Origin: Sphingomonas montanisoli
GTDB taxonomy: Bacteria; Pseudomonadota; Alphaproteobacteria; Sphingomonadales; Sphingomonadaceae
NCBI RefSeq assembly: GCF_008274695.1
Contig: NZ_VTOU01000004.1
Span: forward strand, 310,001-374,000
Length of the DNA: 64,000 bases
Reading direction: 5' to 3'
Shown here: piece after piece, positions 8,336 to 17,245 of the stretch
Layout: each line of letters begins with the position of its first letter
How positions within the stretch are numbered: position 1 is the first letter of the stretch
Made by a program: the position numbers and the translations under genes
Notes under the pieces: model-generated
The model's input: the letters and a program-made list of their open reading frames with translations, nothing else
Told to the model about the DNA's origin: nothing
The model's database searches: none

Positions 8336-10237
8336 GTGGATCTTTCTGGCAGCAGCGAAGTGAGCTCGAACGACGTGGCGACGATGGTGGAAGCGGCCGT
8401 GAAGGCGGCCAAGAAGGATGCGATGGATTCGACGACGATCCTGCCGCAGCCTTATCCTGTCGAGGTCGATCATGGTCGCGACGCGCTCCTCACCGATTTC
8501 GGCAAGGAGACGCTGAAGGACCGCTACCTCCTGCCCGGCGAGAGCTATCAGGACCTCTTCGTCCGCGTCGCATCGGCCTATGCCGATGATCAGGCGCACG
8601 CCCAGCGGCTCTACGATTATATCTCGAAGCTGTGGTTCATGCCGGCCACCCCGGTGCTGTCGAACGGCGGCACGGGCCGTGGCCTCCCGATCAGCTGCTA
8701 TCTCAACTCGGTCGACGACAGCCTGGAAGGCATCGTCAACACGTGGAACGAGAATGTGTGGCTGGCCGCGCGCGGCGGCGGCATCGGCACCTATTGGGGT
8801 TCAGTGCGCGGCATCGGTGAACCGGTCGGCCTCAACGGCAAGACGTCGGGCATCATCCCCTTCGTCCGCGTGATGGACTCGCTGACGCTCGCGATCTCGC
8901 AGGGTTCGCTGCGTCGCGGTTCGGCCGCCTGCTATCTCGACGTCTCGCATCCGGAGATCGAGGAGTTCCTCGAAATCCGTAAGCCTTCGGGCGACTTCAA
9001 CCGCAAGGCGCTCAACCTGCACCATGGCGTGCTGCTGACCGACGCCTTCATGGAAGCGGTGCGCGACGGCGCGGAATGGGAGCTCAAGAGTCCCAAGGAT
9101 GGCTCCAAGCGCGGCTCGGTCGATGCGCGCGCGCTGTTCCAGAAGCTGGTCGAGACCCGACTGGCGACCGGCGAGCCGTATATCGTGTTCAACGACACCG
9201 TGAACCGCACGATGCCCAAGCATCACCGCGATCTGGGCCTCAAGGTCTCGACCTCGAACCTGTGTTCGGAAATCACGCTGCCCACCGGCCGCGACCATCT
9301 GGGCATGGATCGCACCGCGGTCTGCTGCCTGTCCTCGCTCAACCTCGAAACGTGGGACGAGTGGAACGGCGACAAGATGTTCATCGAGGACGTCATGCGC
9401 TTCCTCGACAACGTCCTGCAGGACTATATCGATCGCGCGCCGGACGAGATGGCGCGCGCCAAATATAGCGCCAGCCGCGAGCGTTCGGTCGGTCTGGGTG
9501 TCATGGGTTTCCACAGCTTCCTCCAGGCGCGCGGCCTCGGCTTCGAAGGCGCGATGGCGAAGAGCTGGAATCTCAAGATTTTCAAGCATGTGAACGCCGG
9601 TGTTAACGAGGCGTCGATGCTGCTGGCGACCGAGCGTGGCCCGTGCCCCGACGCGGCCGATCAGGGTGTGATGGAGCGTTTCAGCTGCAAGATGGCGATC
9701 GCGCCGACCGCTTCGATCAGCATCATCTGCGGCGGCACCTCGGCCTGCATCGAGCCGATCCCCGCCAACGTCTATACCCACAAGACGCTGTCGGGCAGCT
9801 TCTCGATCAAGAACGTCTATCTGGAAAAACTGCTCGCGACCAAATCCAAGGATTCGGACGCGGTGTGGAACTCGATCCTCGAAAAGGGCGGTTCGGTCCA
9901 GCATCTCGACTTCCTGACCCCGGAAGAAAAGGACGTGTTCAAGACCAGCTTCGAGATCGACCAGCGCTGGCTGATCGAGCTTGCGGCCGATCGCACGCCC
10001 TATATCGATCAGGCGCAGTCGCTGAACCTGTTCATCCCGGCCGATGTCGAAAAGTGGGATCTGCTGATGCTCCACTTCCGCGCGTGGGAACTGGGCATCA
10101 AGTCGCTTTACTATCTGCGGTCCAAGTCGATCCAGCGCGCGGGCTTCGCCGGCGGGGTCGAGGCCGACAACACGATCGACCTTCGCCAGATCGAGGTCGA
10201 GGTGAAGGATTACGACGAATGTCTGGCCTGCCAGTAA
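8336..10237 (+). CDS. nrdA: Ribonucleoside-diphosphate reductase, alpha subunit (class Ia)
   Basis: Catalytic subunit of ribonucleotide reductase, making dNDPs from NDPs. Active-site cysteines appear in GLPISCYLNS, in the radical-site NLCSEITLPT, and in AVCCLSSLNL. The radical-transfer tyrosine pair is in IKSLYYLRSKS, and the C-terminal redox pair is in ECLACQ. At about 633 residues it is shorter than E. coli NrdA, and the N-terminus does not look like an ATP-cone, so the overall-activity allosteric site seems absent. Start: GTG 8336 has GGAG 8 bases upstream; an in-frame GTG at 8318 (six more residues) is possible but has a weak site. It is followed by a small membrane protein gene, then nrdB. 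Confidence 0.93.
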   Translation: MDLSGSSEVSSNDVATMVEAAVKAAKKDAMDSTTILPQPYPVEVDHGRDALLTDFGKETLKDRYLLPGESYQDLFVRVASAYADDQAHAQRLYDYISKLWFMPATPVLSNGGTGRGLPISCYLNSVDDSLEGIVNTWNENVWLAARGGGIGTYWGSVRGIGEPVGLNGKTSGIIPFVRVMDSLTLAISQGSLRRGSAACYLDVSHPEIEEFLEIRKPSGDFNRKALNLHHGVLLTDAFMEAVRDGAEWELKSPKDGSKRGSVDARALFQKLVETRLATGEPYIVFNDTVNRTMPKHHRDLGLKVSTSNLCSEITLPTGRDHLGMDRTAVCCLSSLNLETWDEWNGDKMFIEDVMRFLDNVLQDYIDRAPDEMARAKYSASRERSVGLGVMGFHSFLQARGLGFEGAMAKSWNLKIFKHVNAGVNEASMLLATERGPCPDAADQGVMERFSCKMAIAPTASISIICGGTSACIEPIPANVYTHKTLSGSFSIKNVYLEKLLATKSKDSDAVWNSILEKGGSVQHLDFLTPEEKDVFKTSFEIDQRWLIELAADRTPYIDQAQSLNLFIPADVEKWDLLMLHFRAWELGIKSLYYLRSKSIQRAGFAGGVEADNTIDLRQIEVEVKDYDECLACQ

Positions 10238-10246
10238 GAGGCTGAC

Positions 10247-10486
10247 GTGGACGACCTCAACATCCCCCTGATCATCGCGGGCGTGACCGTGCTGGTGGGC
10301 CTGCTGTGCCTTGGCCTCGCGTTCGTCGCGTTCGGCAAGGCGCGCAAGGCCGCTCGCGCGCCGGCGGGCGCGGTGCTGGGTGAGGGCGAGGAAACCCCGG
10401 CCCAGCTTCGCGCCTTCGGCGCCCGCAATCTCCTGTCGGCAGCGGTCATGTTCGCGCTCGCCGTCGTCATCATCCTGTTCAGCTGA
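10247..10486 (+). CDS. Small two-helix membrane protein inside the nrd operon
   Basis: A 79-residue protein with a GTG start and AGAGG upstream, in the 9-base gap after nrdA and ending 17 bases before nrdB. It has two hydrophobic helices, IPLIIAGVTVLVGLLCLGLAF (about residues 6-26) and the C-terminal LLSAAVMFALAVVIILF. Between them is a basic then acidic loop (GKARKAARAP, GEGEETPAQ). I do not recognise the family. Position and spacing mean it must be co-expressed with both reductase subunits. Whether it acts in nucleotide reduction, anchors the enzyme at the membrane or is a passenger cannot be told. Confidence 0.75.
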   Translation: MDDLNIPLIIAGVTVLVGLLCLGLAFVAFGKARKAARAPAGAVLGEGEETPAQLRAFGARNLLSAAVMFALAVVIILFS

Positions 10487-10503
10487 ACGGAAGGTTCACT
10501 CCC

Positions 10504-11553
10504 ATGCCGCTCCTCTCCGCATCGCGCGCCTACAAGCCCTTCGAATATCCGTGGGCCTTCGAATATTGGAAGCGCCAGCAGCAGCTCCACTGGCTGCCCG
10601 AGGAAGTGCCGCTGGGCGAGGATTGCCGCGATTGGGCGCAGAAGCTCACCGATCATGAGCGCAATCTGCTGACCCAGATCTTCCGCTTCTTCACGCAGGC
10701 CGATGTCGAGGTGCAGGATTGCTACCACGACAAATATGGCCGCGTGTTCAAGCCGACCGAAGTCAAGATGATGCTGACCGCGTTCAGCAACATGGAGACG
10801 GTCCATATCGCCGCCTACAGCCACCTGCTCGACACGATCGGCATGCCCGAGACCGAGTACAGCGCGTTCCTTCAGTATAAGGAAATGCGCGACAAGCACG
10901 ATTATCTGCAGCAGTTCGGCGTCGACAGCGATGAGGATATCGCCCGCACCCTCGCCATGTTCGGCGGCTTCACCGAAGGGCTTCAGCTGTTCGCGTCGTT
11001 CGCGATGCTGATGAACTTCCCGCGCTTCAACAAGATGAAGGGCATGGGGCAGATCGTCACCTGGTCGATCCGCGACGAGACGCTCCACTGCGAAGGCATC
11101 ATCCGCCTGTTCCACGCCTTCGTGAAAGAGCGCAACTGCCTGACCCCGTCGGTCAAGGAAGACATTCTCGACATGTGCCAGAAGACGGTGAGGATCGAGG
11201 ACGCCTTCATCGATCTCGTGTTCGAAATGGGCCCGGTCAACGGCATGACGCCCAAGGACATCAAGAAATATGTCCGCTACATCGCCGACTGGCGCCTGGG
11301 CCAGCTGGGCCTCAAGCCGATCTACATGATCGAGGAGCATCCGCTCCCCTGGCTCGCCCCGCTGCTCAACGGCGTCGAGCACGCCAACTTCTTCGAAACC
11401 CGCGCGACCGAATATTCGAAGGCCGCGACCCGCGGCCAGTGGTCCGACGTGTGGGACGCCTTCGACCGCCGCAAGACCGCCAAGACGGTCCCCGCCGCGA
11501 ACGAGGACGTTATCGAGGCCGGCCTGTTCGGGGACGGCGTCGCGGCGGAGTAA
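10504..11553 (+). CDS. nrdB: Ribonucleoside-diphosphate reductase, beta subunit (class Ia)
   Basis: The 349-residue radical-generating subunit. Di-iron ligands and the tyrosyl radical residue are visible in register with E. coli NrdB: the motif ETVHIAAY gives Glu, His (+3) and Tyr (+7), corresponding to E115, H118 and Y122. Other ligands are the Glu in GGFTEGLQLF and the Glu and His in RDETLHCEG. The Tyr is present, so this is a tyrosyl-radical enzyme rather than a Phe-type class Ic. No ATP-cone is fused to either end. It lies in one operon with nrdA and the small membrane protein, ending at a strong terminator. Confidence 0.95.
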   Translation: MPLLSASRAYKPFEYPWAFEYWKRQQQLHWLPEEVPLGEDCRDWAQKLTDHERNLLTQIFRFFTQADVEVQDCYHDKYGRVFKPTEVKMMLTAFSNMETVHIAAYSHLLDTIGMPETEYSAFLQYKEMRDKHDYLQQFGVDSDEDIARTLAMFGGFTEGLQLFASFAMLMNFPRFNKMKGMGQIVTWSIRDETLHCEGIIRLFHAFVKERNCLTPSVKEDILDMCQKTVRIEDAFIDLVFEMGPVNGMTPKDIKKYVRYIADWRLGQLGLKPIYMIEEHPLPWLAPLLNGVEHANFFETRATEYSKAATRGQWSDVWDAFDRRKTAKTVPAANEDVIEAGLFGDGVAAE

Positions 11554-11613
11554 GCTCAAGCATCCCGAGGCTATAGACAAATCGAAGTATTTTCTGTATA
11601 GGGGTTTCAACGC

Positions 11614-11648
11614 AAAGAGCCGCGGACTTCGTCCGCGGCTCTTTTTTT
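11614..11648 (+). terminator. Rho-independent terminator of the nrd operon
   Basis: Perfect 14-bp stem AAAGAGCCGCGGAC / GTCCGCGGCTCTTT with loop TTC, followed by a run of Ts at 11642-11648. It separates the nrd operon from the AT-richer gene that follows. Confidence 0.93.
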
Positions 11649-11672
11649 GCGCGTTTGAGCAGGAGCCCACAG

Positions 11673-12344
11673 ATGATTGCTGCGAACTATGATCTGATGA
11701 AGGATATTGAAGCACGCTATCGGGAAGCTAGCGGCTTGGGGTCGCGTGATCATTACAGCATATTTTACGGCCCTCTGAACAAGAGTCCAATCCTCATGAT
11801 CAACGCAAATCCTGGTGGATCACCGGCAAACTATCAAGTTGTAGACGTGCTGAACGGGCAACACGAATATATCGAAGGTCGCAATAGTGGCCCCACGACT
11901 AGGAACGGTGCTGAGATATTGACCGCCGCAATGGGGATTTCGACATTAGACGACATTCGCAAGGTGCAGGTTCTAAATCGCTTTTTCCGCCGTTCGCCTA
12001 TGCGACCCAGCGCGGCGAACGAGGCGATGTATATGCAGGAGGCTAAGCCATTCCTGCGCGAACTCATTCAGTTCATTGAACCGGAGGTGATGATCTTTGG
12101 GGGCGACGCCGGGGTTGGATTGTTTGCCAAAGCGCATGCTGCGCACATGACAGGTGGGGCCGCTCTCATGGGTCCAAACGGCCGCTCTGAGGCGGTGTAC
12201 TTGCGCGAATATAAACTCGTAATTCCCGGTTATCGACCTGTGGTCGCGTTCGGGATTTATCATCCGAGCAAGTTGAATGGATATTTCCGAGCAAATGCGA
12301 TTCCGATGTTGAAAGGCAGGCTTTCTGAATTGGGGCTCGTCTGA
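11673..12344 (+). CDS. Uracil-DNA glycosylase-like protein, AT-richer than neighbours
   Basis: A 223-residue soluble protein. ILMINANPGGSPANY near residue 41 resembles the N-terminal glycine-proline loop of the uracil-DNA glycosylase superfamily, and GIYHPSKLNGYFR near the C-terminus resembles its HPS motif. A central strand reads PEVMIFGGDAGVGLFAKA. Family placement is tentative, and the function could be base excision or something divergent. The start at 11673 has AGGAG 7 bases upstream, better than an in-frame TTG at 11655. Base composition is clearly lower in GC than the flanking genes, with AT-ending codons common, which suggests recent acquisition. It stands alone between a terminator and phoD. 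Confidence 0.5.
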   Translation: MIAANYDLMKDIEARYREASGLGSRDHYSIFYGPLNKSPILMINANPGGSPANYQVVDVLNGQHEYIEGRNSGPTTRNGAEILTAAMGISTLDDIRKVQVLNRFFRRSPMRPSAANEAMYMQEAKPFLRELIQFIEPEVMIFGGDAGVGLFAKAHAAHMTGGAALMGPNGRSEAVYLREYKLVIPGYRPVVAFGIYHPSKLNGYFRANAIPMLKGRLSELGLV

Positions 12345-12417
12345 GAGTTTAGGGTCGACACATCCCCGTCACGTTACGTCCGCATAGCCCGCGCATTCCC
12401 GCATTCGGAGTGCTCGC

Positions 12418-13983
12418 TTGACCTATTTCATCACCCGTCGCGGCCTGCTGGTCGGTGCGGCGGCCGCCACCGCGGCGGCGCCCGCGATCCTCAAGGCGCA
12501 GATGCTGTTTCGGGATTATCCCTTCCGACTGGGCGTGGCGGCCGGGGAGCCGGCGGCGGATGGGTTCGTGATCTGGACGCGGCTCGCGCCCGATCCGCTC
12601 GATCGCCATGGCGGCATGCCGATGGCGAAGGTCGACGTCGACTGGGAGGTCGCGGCCGACGACGGCTTCAAGCAGATCGTCCAGAAGGGCACCGCCGCCA
12701 CGCGGCCCGAAATCGGCCATTCGGTCCATGTCGAGCTTGCCGGCCTCCAGCCCGCGCGGCCCTATTTTTATCGCTTCAAGATTGGTCGCGAGGTCAGCCC
12801 GATCGGCCGCGCGAAGACGCTCCCCGCCATCGGCGCGCGCACCGATCGCATGCGCTTCGCGGTCGCGGGCTGTCAGGCGTGGGAGGACGGCCTCTACACG
12901 GCCTATGCCGACATCGCCGATCAGGAGATCGACTTCCTCTACCATTATGGCGACTATATCTACGAAGGCCGCCGCAAGCTGATGAGCAAGCCCGGCCATG
13001 ACGGCCGATCGATCCCGGTCGTGCGCGATCACCTTAGCGACGAACTCTACAGCCTCGACGATTATCGCCTGCGCTACGCCCAGTACCGGATGGATCCGAA
13101 CCTGCAGGCAGCGCACCGCGCCGCCGCCTGGTTCGCGACCTTCGACGATCACGAAGTCTCGAACGATTGGGTCGGCGATCACAGTGCGCAAGGCACCCCG
13201 CCCGAACTGTTCCTGCTCCGCCGGCAGGCCGCGTTTCAGGCCTATTACGAATATATGCCGCTGCGCCGCGCCTCGATCCCGATGGGCGCGTCGATCCAGG
13301 CCTATCGCCGCGCGCGCTTCGGCGATCTGGCCGACATCCACCTGCTCGACACCCGCCAATTCCGCACGTCCCGGCCGTGCGGCGCAAACTTCACGGCGGA
13401 ATGCGACGACGTGCGCGATCCGAAGGCGCAGGTGCTGGGATCGGCGCAGGAGGCGTGGCTGACGAGCGAATTGCGTCAGAAGGCCGGCCGCTGGAATGTG
13501 CTGGCGCAACAGGTGATGATGATGAACCTTGCACGCGATCGGGACGGCGCGGCGGGGCCGAAACCGACGCGTAACTTCGACAGCTGGGCCGGCTATCTCG
13601 CCCCGCGCGATCGGCTGCTTCGCAATCTCGAGGGCCTCGGCAATGTCGTCGTCCTCACCGGCGACGAGCATCAGAATTTCGCGGGCGAACTCGCGCCCGG
13701 TGACGGCACTGGCAAGCCGGTCGCGGTCGAGTTCGTCTCCACATCGATCAGCTCGGGCGGATCGGGCAGCGATGAACGCTACGATCAGGCGCAGGTAATG
13801 GCCGCCAACCCGATGCTGAAGTTCAAGCAGGACCAGCGCGGCTATCTGCTGTGCGACGTCGCGCCCGATCTGTGGACCAGCCGCTTCCGCACCGTCGACA
13901 AGGTCCACGAACCCGGCGGCGTGGTCAGCACCCGCGCGACCTTCGCGGTCGAATGCGGCAATCCGAAGCTTGTCAGCGCTTAG
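12418..13983 (+). CDS. phoD: Alkaline phosphatase D (PhoD) family, Tat-exported
   Basis: A 521-residue phosphodiesterase/phosphatase of the PhoD family. The N-terminus TRRGLLVGAAAATAAAPAI is a twin-arginine signal, so the protein is probably exported folded to the periplasm with its metal cofactors. Next come a fibronectin-like PhoD N-terminal domain (RLGVAAGEP, FVIWTRLAPDP) and the metallophosphatase core with FAVAGCQAWEDG, FLYHYGDYIYEGRR, ATFDDHEVSNDW, and VVLTGDEHQNFAGEL. The Asp, Cys, Tyr and His residues of the Fe/Ca site of PhoD are represented. The start is TTG with CGGAG 8 bases upstream. It probably scavenges phosphate. No Pho box was identified. Confidence 0.88.
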   Translation: MTYFITRRGLLVGAAAATAAAPAILKAQMLFRDYPFRLGVAAGEPAADGFVIWTRLAPDPLDRHGGMPMAKVDVDWEVAADDGFKQIVQKGTAATRPEIGHSVHVELAGLQPARPYFYRFKIGREVSPIGRAKTLPAIGARTDRMRFAVAGCQAWEDGLYTAYADIADQEIDFLYHYGDYIYEGRRKLMSKPGHDGRSIPVVRDHLSDELYSLDDYRLRYAQYRMDPNLQAAHRAAAWFATFDDHEVSNDWVGDHSAQGTPPELFLLRRQAAFQAYYEYMPLRRASIPMGASIQAYRRARFGDLADIHLLDTRQFRTSRPCGANFTAECDDVRDPKAQVLGSAQEAWLTSELRQKAGRWNVLAQQVMMMNLARDRDGAAGPKPTRNFDSWAGYLAPRDRLLRNLEGLGNVVVLTGDEHQNFAGELAPGDGTGKPVAVEFVSTSISSGGSGSDERYDQAQVMAANPMLKFKQDQRGYLLCDVAPDLWTSRFRTVDKVHEPGGVVSTRATFAVECGNPKLVSA

Positions 13984-13991
13984 TCCATATT

Positions 13992-14102
13992 CTCGTCATT
14001 GCGAGCGGAGCGAAGCAATCCAGGCCCGCATGAGAGTAGGTCGTGACCATCTCGAATGCGGGCCTGGATTGCTTCGTAGCCTGCGGCTCCTCGCAATGAC
14101 GA
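13992..14102. repeat. Dispersed palindromic repeat, family A, copy 4 (long form)
   Basis: Runs from CTCGTCATTGCGAGCGGAG to CCTCGCAATGACGA with inner arms GAAGCAATCCAGGCCCGCA and GCGGGCCTGGATTGCTTCG. It fills almost the whole gap between the convergent phoD and trmFO genes and could act as their common 3' hairpin. Confidence 0.9.
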
Positions 14103-14105
14103 AGT

Positions 14106-15425
14106 TTACGCCGCCATCCACTCCTTGAGCGCTTCGCCCGCACGCTCCGCGTACATTGCCTTGCGGTCGCTCTTGCTCTTGCGGCCGCCCTTGGCGTCGA
14201 CGAGCGGAGGGAAGAGGCCGAAATTGACGTTCATCGGCTGATAGGATTCGATCTCCGCCCCGCCGGTGATGTGGCCCAGCAGCGCGCCCAAAGCGGTCGT
14301 GGGGGGCGGAGGCGCCATTTCGGTGCCCAGGATCTCGGCGGCGGCGAAGCGGCCTGCGAGCAGGCCGATCGCGGCGCTTTCGACATAGCCTTCGCAGCCC
14401 GTAATCTGTCCCGCAAAGCGGATGTTCGGCCGCGACTTGAGCCGCAGCGTCCCGTCCAGCAGGCGCGGCGACTGGATGAAGGTGTTGCGATGCAGCCCGC
14501 CCAGCCGCGCGAACTCGGCATTTTCCAGGCCGGGGATCGTGCGGAAGATGCGCACCTGCTCGCCATGCTTCAACTTGGTCTGGAAGCCCACGATGTTCCA
14601 CAGCGTGCCCAGTGCATTGTCCTGCCGCAGCTGGACGACCGCATAGGGCCAGCGCCCTGTCTTCGGATTATCCAGCCCCACCGGCTTCATCGGGCCATAA
14701 CGCAGCGTATCCACGCCCCGCTCGGCCATCACCTCGATCGGCATGCAGCCGTCGAAATAGGGCGTGTTCTTCTCCCACTCCTTGAACTCGCCCTTTTCGC
14801 CGTCGATCAGGGCCTGGTGGAAGGCGAGGTACTGCTCCTTCGTCATCGGGCAGTTGATGTAATCCTTGGTCTCGCCCTTGTCCCAGCGTGAGGCCATCCA
14901 CGCGACGTCCATGTCGATCGAGTGGTGATGGACGATCGGCGCGATCGCATCGAAGAAGGCGAGCGCGTCCGCGCCGGTCGCGTCGCCGATCTGGCCGGCC
15001 AGCTTTTCGCCGGTCAGCGGCCCGGTTGCGATGATCACGCGGCCATCGGGCAGCGCGTCGATCCGCTCGCGCACCAGTTCGATGTTGGGATGGTTCGCGA
15101 TCGCCTCCGTCACGCCCTCGGCATAGCCTTCGCGGTCGACCGCGAGCGCGGAGCCGGCGGGTACGCGGTGCTTGTCGGCCTTTGCCATGATCAGCGATCC
15201 CAGCGCCCGCATTTCCCGGTGCAGCAGCCCCACCGCATTGCCCGGATCGTCCGACCGGAAGCTGTTCGAACAGACGAGCTCGGCCAGGCTGTCGGTCTGA
15301 TGGGCCGGGGTGGCCTCGATCCCGCGCATCTCGGACAGGCGAACCTTGATACCTGCTTCGGCGAGCTGCCACGCGGCTTCCGATCCGGCGAGGCCGCCGC
15401 CAATGATGTGAACCTGATATGTCAT
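14106..15425 (-). CDS. trmFO: Methylenetetrahydrofolate-tRNA-(uracil-5-)-methyltransferase
   Basis: A 439-residue folate- and FAD-dependent enzyme that makes 5-methyluridine at position 54 of tRNA. The N-terminal FAD-binding motif is [19 protein letters not shown]. The two cysteines important in B. subtilis TrmFO have counterparts in [11 protein letters not shown] (near residue 52) and [16 protein letters not shown]. The C-terminal [19 protein letters not shown] and [14 protein letters not shown] are characteristic. Length matches the family. The gene is transcribed alone, converging on phoD and diverging from the chemoreceptor gene. It replaces a SAM-dependent TrmA in this lineage. Confidence 0.95.
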   Translation of the reverse strand: MTYQVHIIGGGLAGSEAAWQLAEAGIKVRLSEMRGIEATPAHQTDSLAELVCSNSFRSDDPGNAVGLLHREMRALGSLIMAKADKHRVPAGSALAVDREGYAEGVTEAIANHPNIELVRERIDALPDGRVIIATGPLTGEKLAGQIGDATGADALAFFDAIAPIVHHHSIDMDVAWMASRWDKGETKDYINCPMTKEQYLAFHQALIDGEKGEFKEWEKNTPYFDGCMPIEVMAERGVDTLRYGPMKPVGLDNPKTGRWPYAVVQLRQDNALGTLWNIVGFQTKLKHGEQVRIFRTIPGLENAEFARLGGLHRNTFIQSPRLLDGTLRLKSRPNIRFAGQITGCEGYVESAAIGLLAGRFAAAEILGTEMAPPPPTTALGALLGHITGGAEIESYQPMNVNFGLFPPLVDAKGGRKSKSDRKAMYAERAGEALKEWMAA

Positions 15426-15547
15426 GGGGAGGGGGCTTTAGAGGCTTTCGGCACGGGGGGGAACCTGTCGCCCCAATCGATTGGAAATGCGACGGCTCGA
15501 CCAAAGTCTAAGGCGCCGATCACGGCTTTCTTAACCATTTGTGCGCC

Positions 15548-17179
15548 ATGCCGCACTTCATGATCAGCGCCGAAACCGTCTTGAGCAAAATCGGGATTCT
15601 CACCGGTGATGTGGCGCGCGCCGACGAACTGGGTGACCTTGATCTGATCCGTATCAACGGGATCAGGCTGCTATCGGCCTGCGGCTGGGCCAGCCTGCTG
15701 GTGATGGCGATCTGTGGCTTGATCATCGGCGCGGACGATCTGACGATCGCGGTGCTGATGGGGGTGGCGATCAACATCGTCCCCACGCGCTGCGCGCTGC
15801 AGGGCCGGCATGATCTGCCCGCGATGCTCAGCGTCGCGATGATGATCGCGTTGCACCCTGCGCTCTTTCTCTACGTGTTCACCGGCCATCCGTGGCAGAT
15901 GGACCTCCACATGTATTTCTTCGTCGGCCTCGGTGCGCTTATCGTGCTGTGCGACTGGCGGCCTCTGGTGTTGGCGGGCGCGATCATCACCGTTCATCAC
16001 CTGACGTTCGAGATCGTCCGGCCCGATTGGGTCTTTTTGAGCAACGACGACAGCGAGATCGGCCGCGTGCTGATGCACGGTGCCGTCGTGCTGCTGCAAT
16101 GCGCCTTCCTCGGCTTCGCCGCCGAACGTCTCGCCAGATTGCTGCGCGCGCAGCAGGCCGCGCGTGCTCACGCCCAGCATCTGCTGATCGAAAGCCAGGA
16201 GGCGACCGAACGTGCGCTCAAGGCCCGCGCTTATGCCGAACAGGCTTATGCCGCGCAGGTCGATGCCGAACGGATTGCCGATCGTGAACGCCGCGCGCGG
16301 CTCGATGAACAACGGGCCGCCGATGGGCAGCGGCGGATCACGATGCTCGAACTGGCCGATCGCTTCGAACATTCGGTCGCGGGCGTGGTCCGCTCGGTCC
16401 TGTCCTCCTCAGGCGAGCTCGAAGGCTCGTCGCGTGAGTTGAACGCGCTTGCGGTCGAAGCCAGCCGCAAGGCGGGCGACGTCGCCGCGACCGCCCACGC
16501 CGTCACCGAACGATCGCGTGAAGTGGCGGCGGATATGAGCACGGTAGCGCAGTCGGTCGCGCGCATCGCCAGTCAGGTCAACGAACAGGGCGCGCTCACC
16601 GCGGTCGCGCAGCGCAGCTCCGAACTGGGCGACGATTCGCTCGCGGCGCTGGCGGAGCGGACCACCGACATCGTCGGTTTCGCCGACATCATCGCCGACA
16701 TCGCGTCGCGCACCAATCTGCTCGCGCTTAACGCCTCGATCGAGGCCGCGCGCGCGGGGGAGGCGGGGCGCGGCTTCGCTGTGGTCGCGGACGAAGTGAA
16801 ATTGCTTTCGCGCCAGGCCAAGGATGCTACCGGCAAGATCACCGCGCTGGTCGCGACAGTCGACGAACGCGCAAGCGCGGTCGAAGGCGCGCTGGCTGAG
16901 GTGGCCGACGTGGTCGGTTCGCTCGGCGTGACCTCCGATCGCATCGTGGCCGAGATCGCCGAGCAGCTTGCCGTGTCGAACAGCGTCGGCGGCCATGCCG
17001 ATGGCACGGCGCAGGATGCCGCCGACATGGCAGGCCGGATGAGCGAAGTCGCCTACGCCGCCGACGCCGCCGGGGCACTGTCGGGCAATGTCCAGAGTGC
17101 TGCGACCCGCCTGTCGGCCGACGCATTGAGCCTCAAGGCCGCGACCGAGACCTTTGTCGCCCAGCTTCGCGCGGCCTGA
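15548..17179 (+). CDS. Methyl-accepting chemotaxis protein with polytopic membrane sensor
   Basis: A 543-residue chemoreceptor. The first about 200 residues contain several hydrophobic helices ([55 protein letters not shown]) and no obvious periplasmic ligand domain or HAMP. Next is a long charged coiled coil of about 80 residues ([10 protein letters not shown] through [10 protein letters not shown]), then the signalling domain with [20 protein letters not shown] and [20 protein letters not shown]. Signals probably enter through the membrane helices. No che genes are nearby. The ATG at 15548 lacks a strong ribosome site, so the start is uncertain by a few codons. Confidence 0.88.
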   Translation: MPHFMISAETVLSKIGILTGDVARADELGDLDLIRINGIRLLSACGWASLLVMAICGLIIGADDLTIAVLMGVAINIVPTRCALQGRHDLPAMLSVAMMIALHPALFLYVFTGHPWQMDLHMYFFVGLGALIVLCDWRPLVLAGAIITVHHLTFEIVRPDWVFLSNDDSEIGRVLMHGAVVLLQCAFLGFAAERLARLLRAQQAARAHAQHLLIESQEATERALKARAYAEQAYAAQVDAERIADRERRARLDEQRAADGQRRITMLELADRFEHSVAGVVRSVLSSSGELEGSSRELNALAVEASRKAGDVAATAHAVTERSREVAADMSTVAQSVARIASQVNEQGALTAVAQRSSELGDDSLAALAERTTDIVGFADIIADIASRTNLLALNASIEAARAGEAGRGFAVVADEVKLLSRQAKDATGKITALVATVDERASAVEGALAEVADVVGSLGVTSDRIVAEIAEQLAVSNSVGGHADGTAQDAADMAGRMSEVAYAADAAGALSGNVQSAATRLSADALSLKAATETFVAQLRAA

Positions 17180-17245
17180 TCCTGATAATCCTCCCCCTGG
17201 CGGGAAGGATTTGAACTACCGGATCGGTCGGTTAAACCCGCCCCC

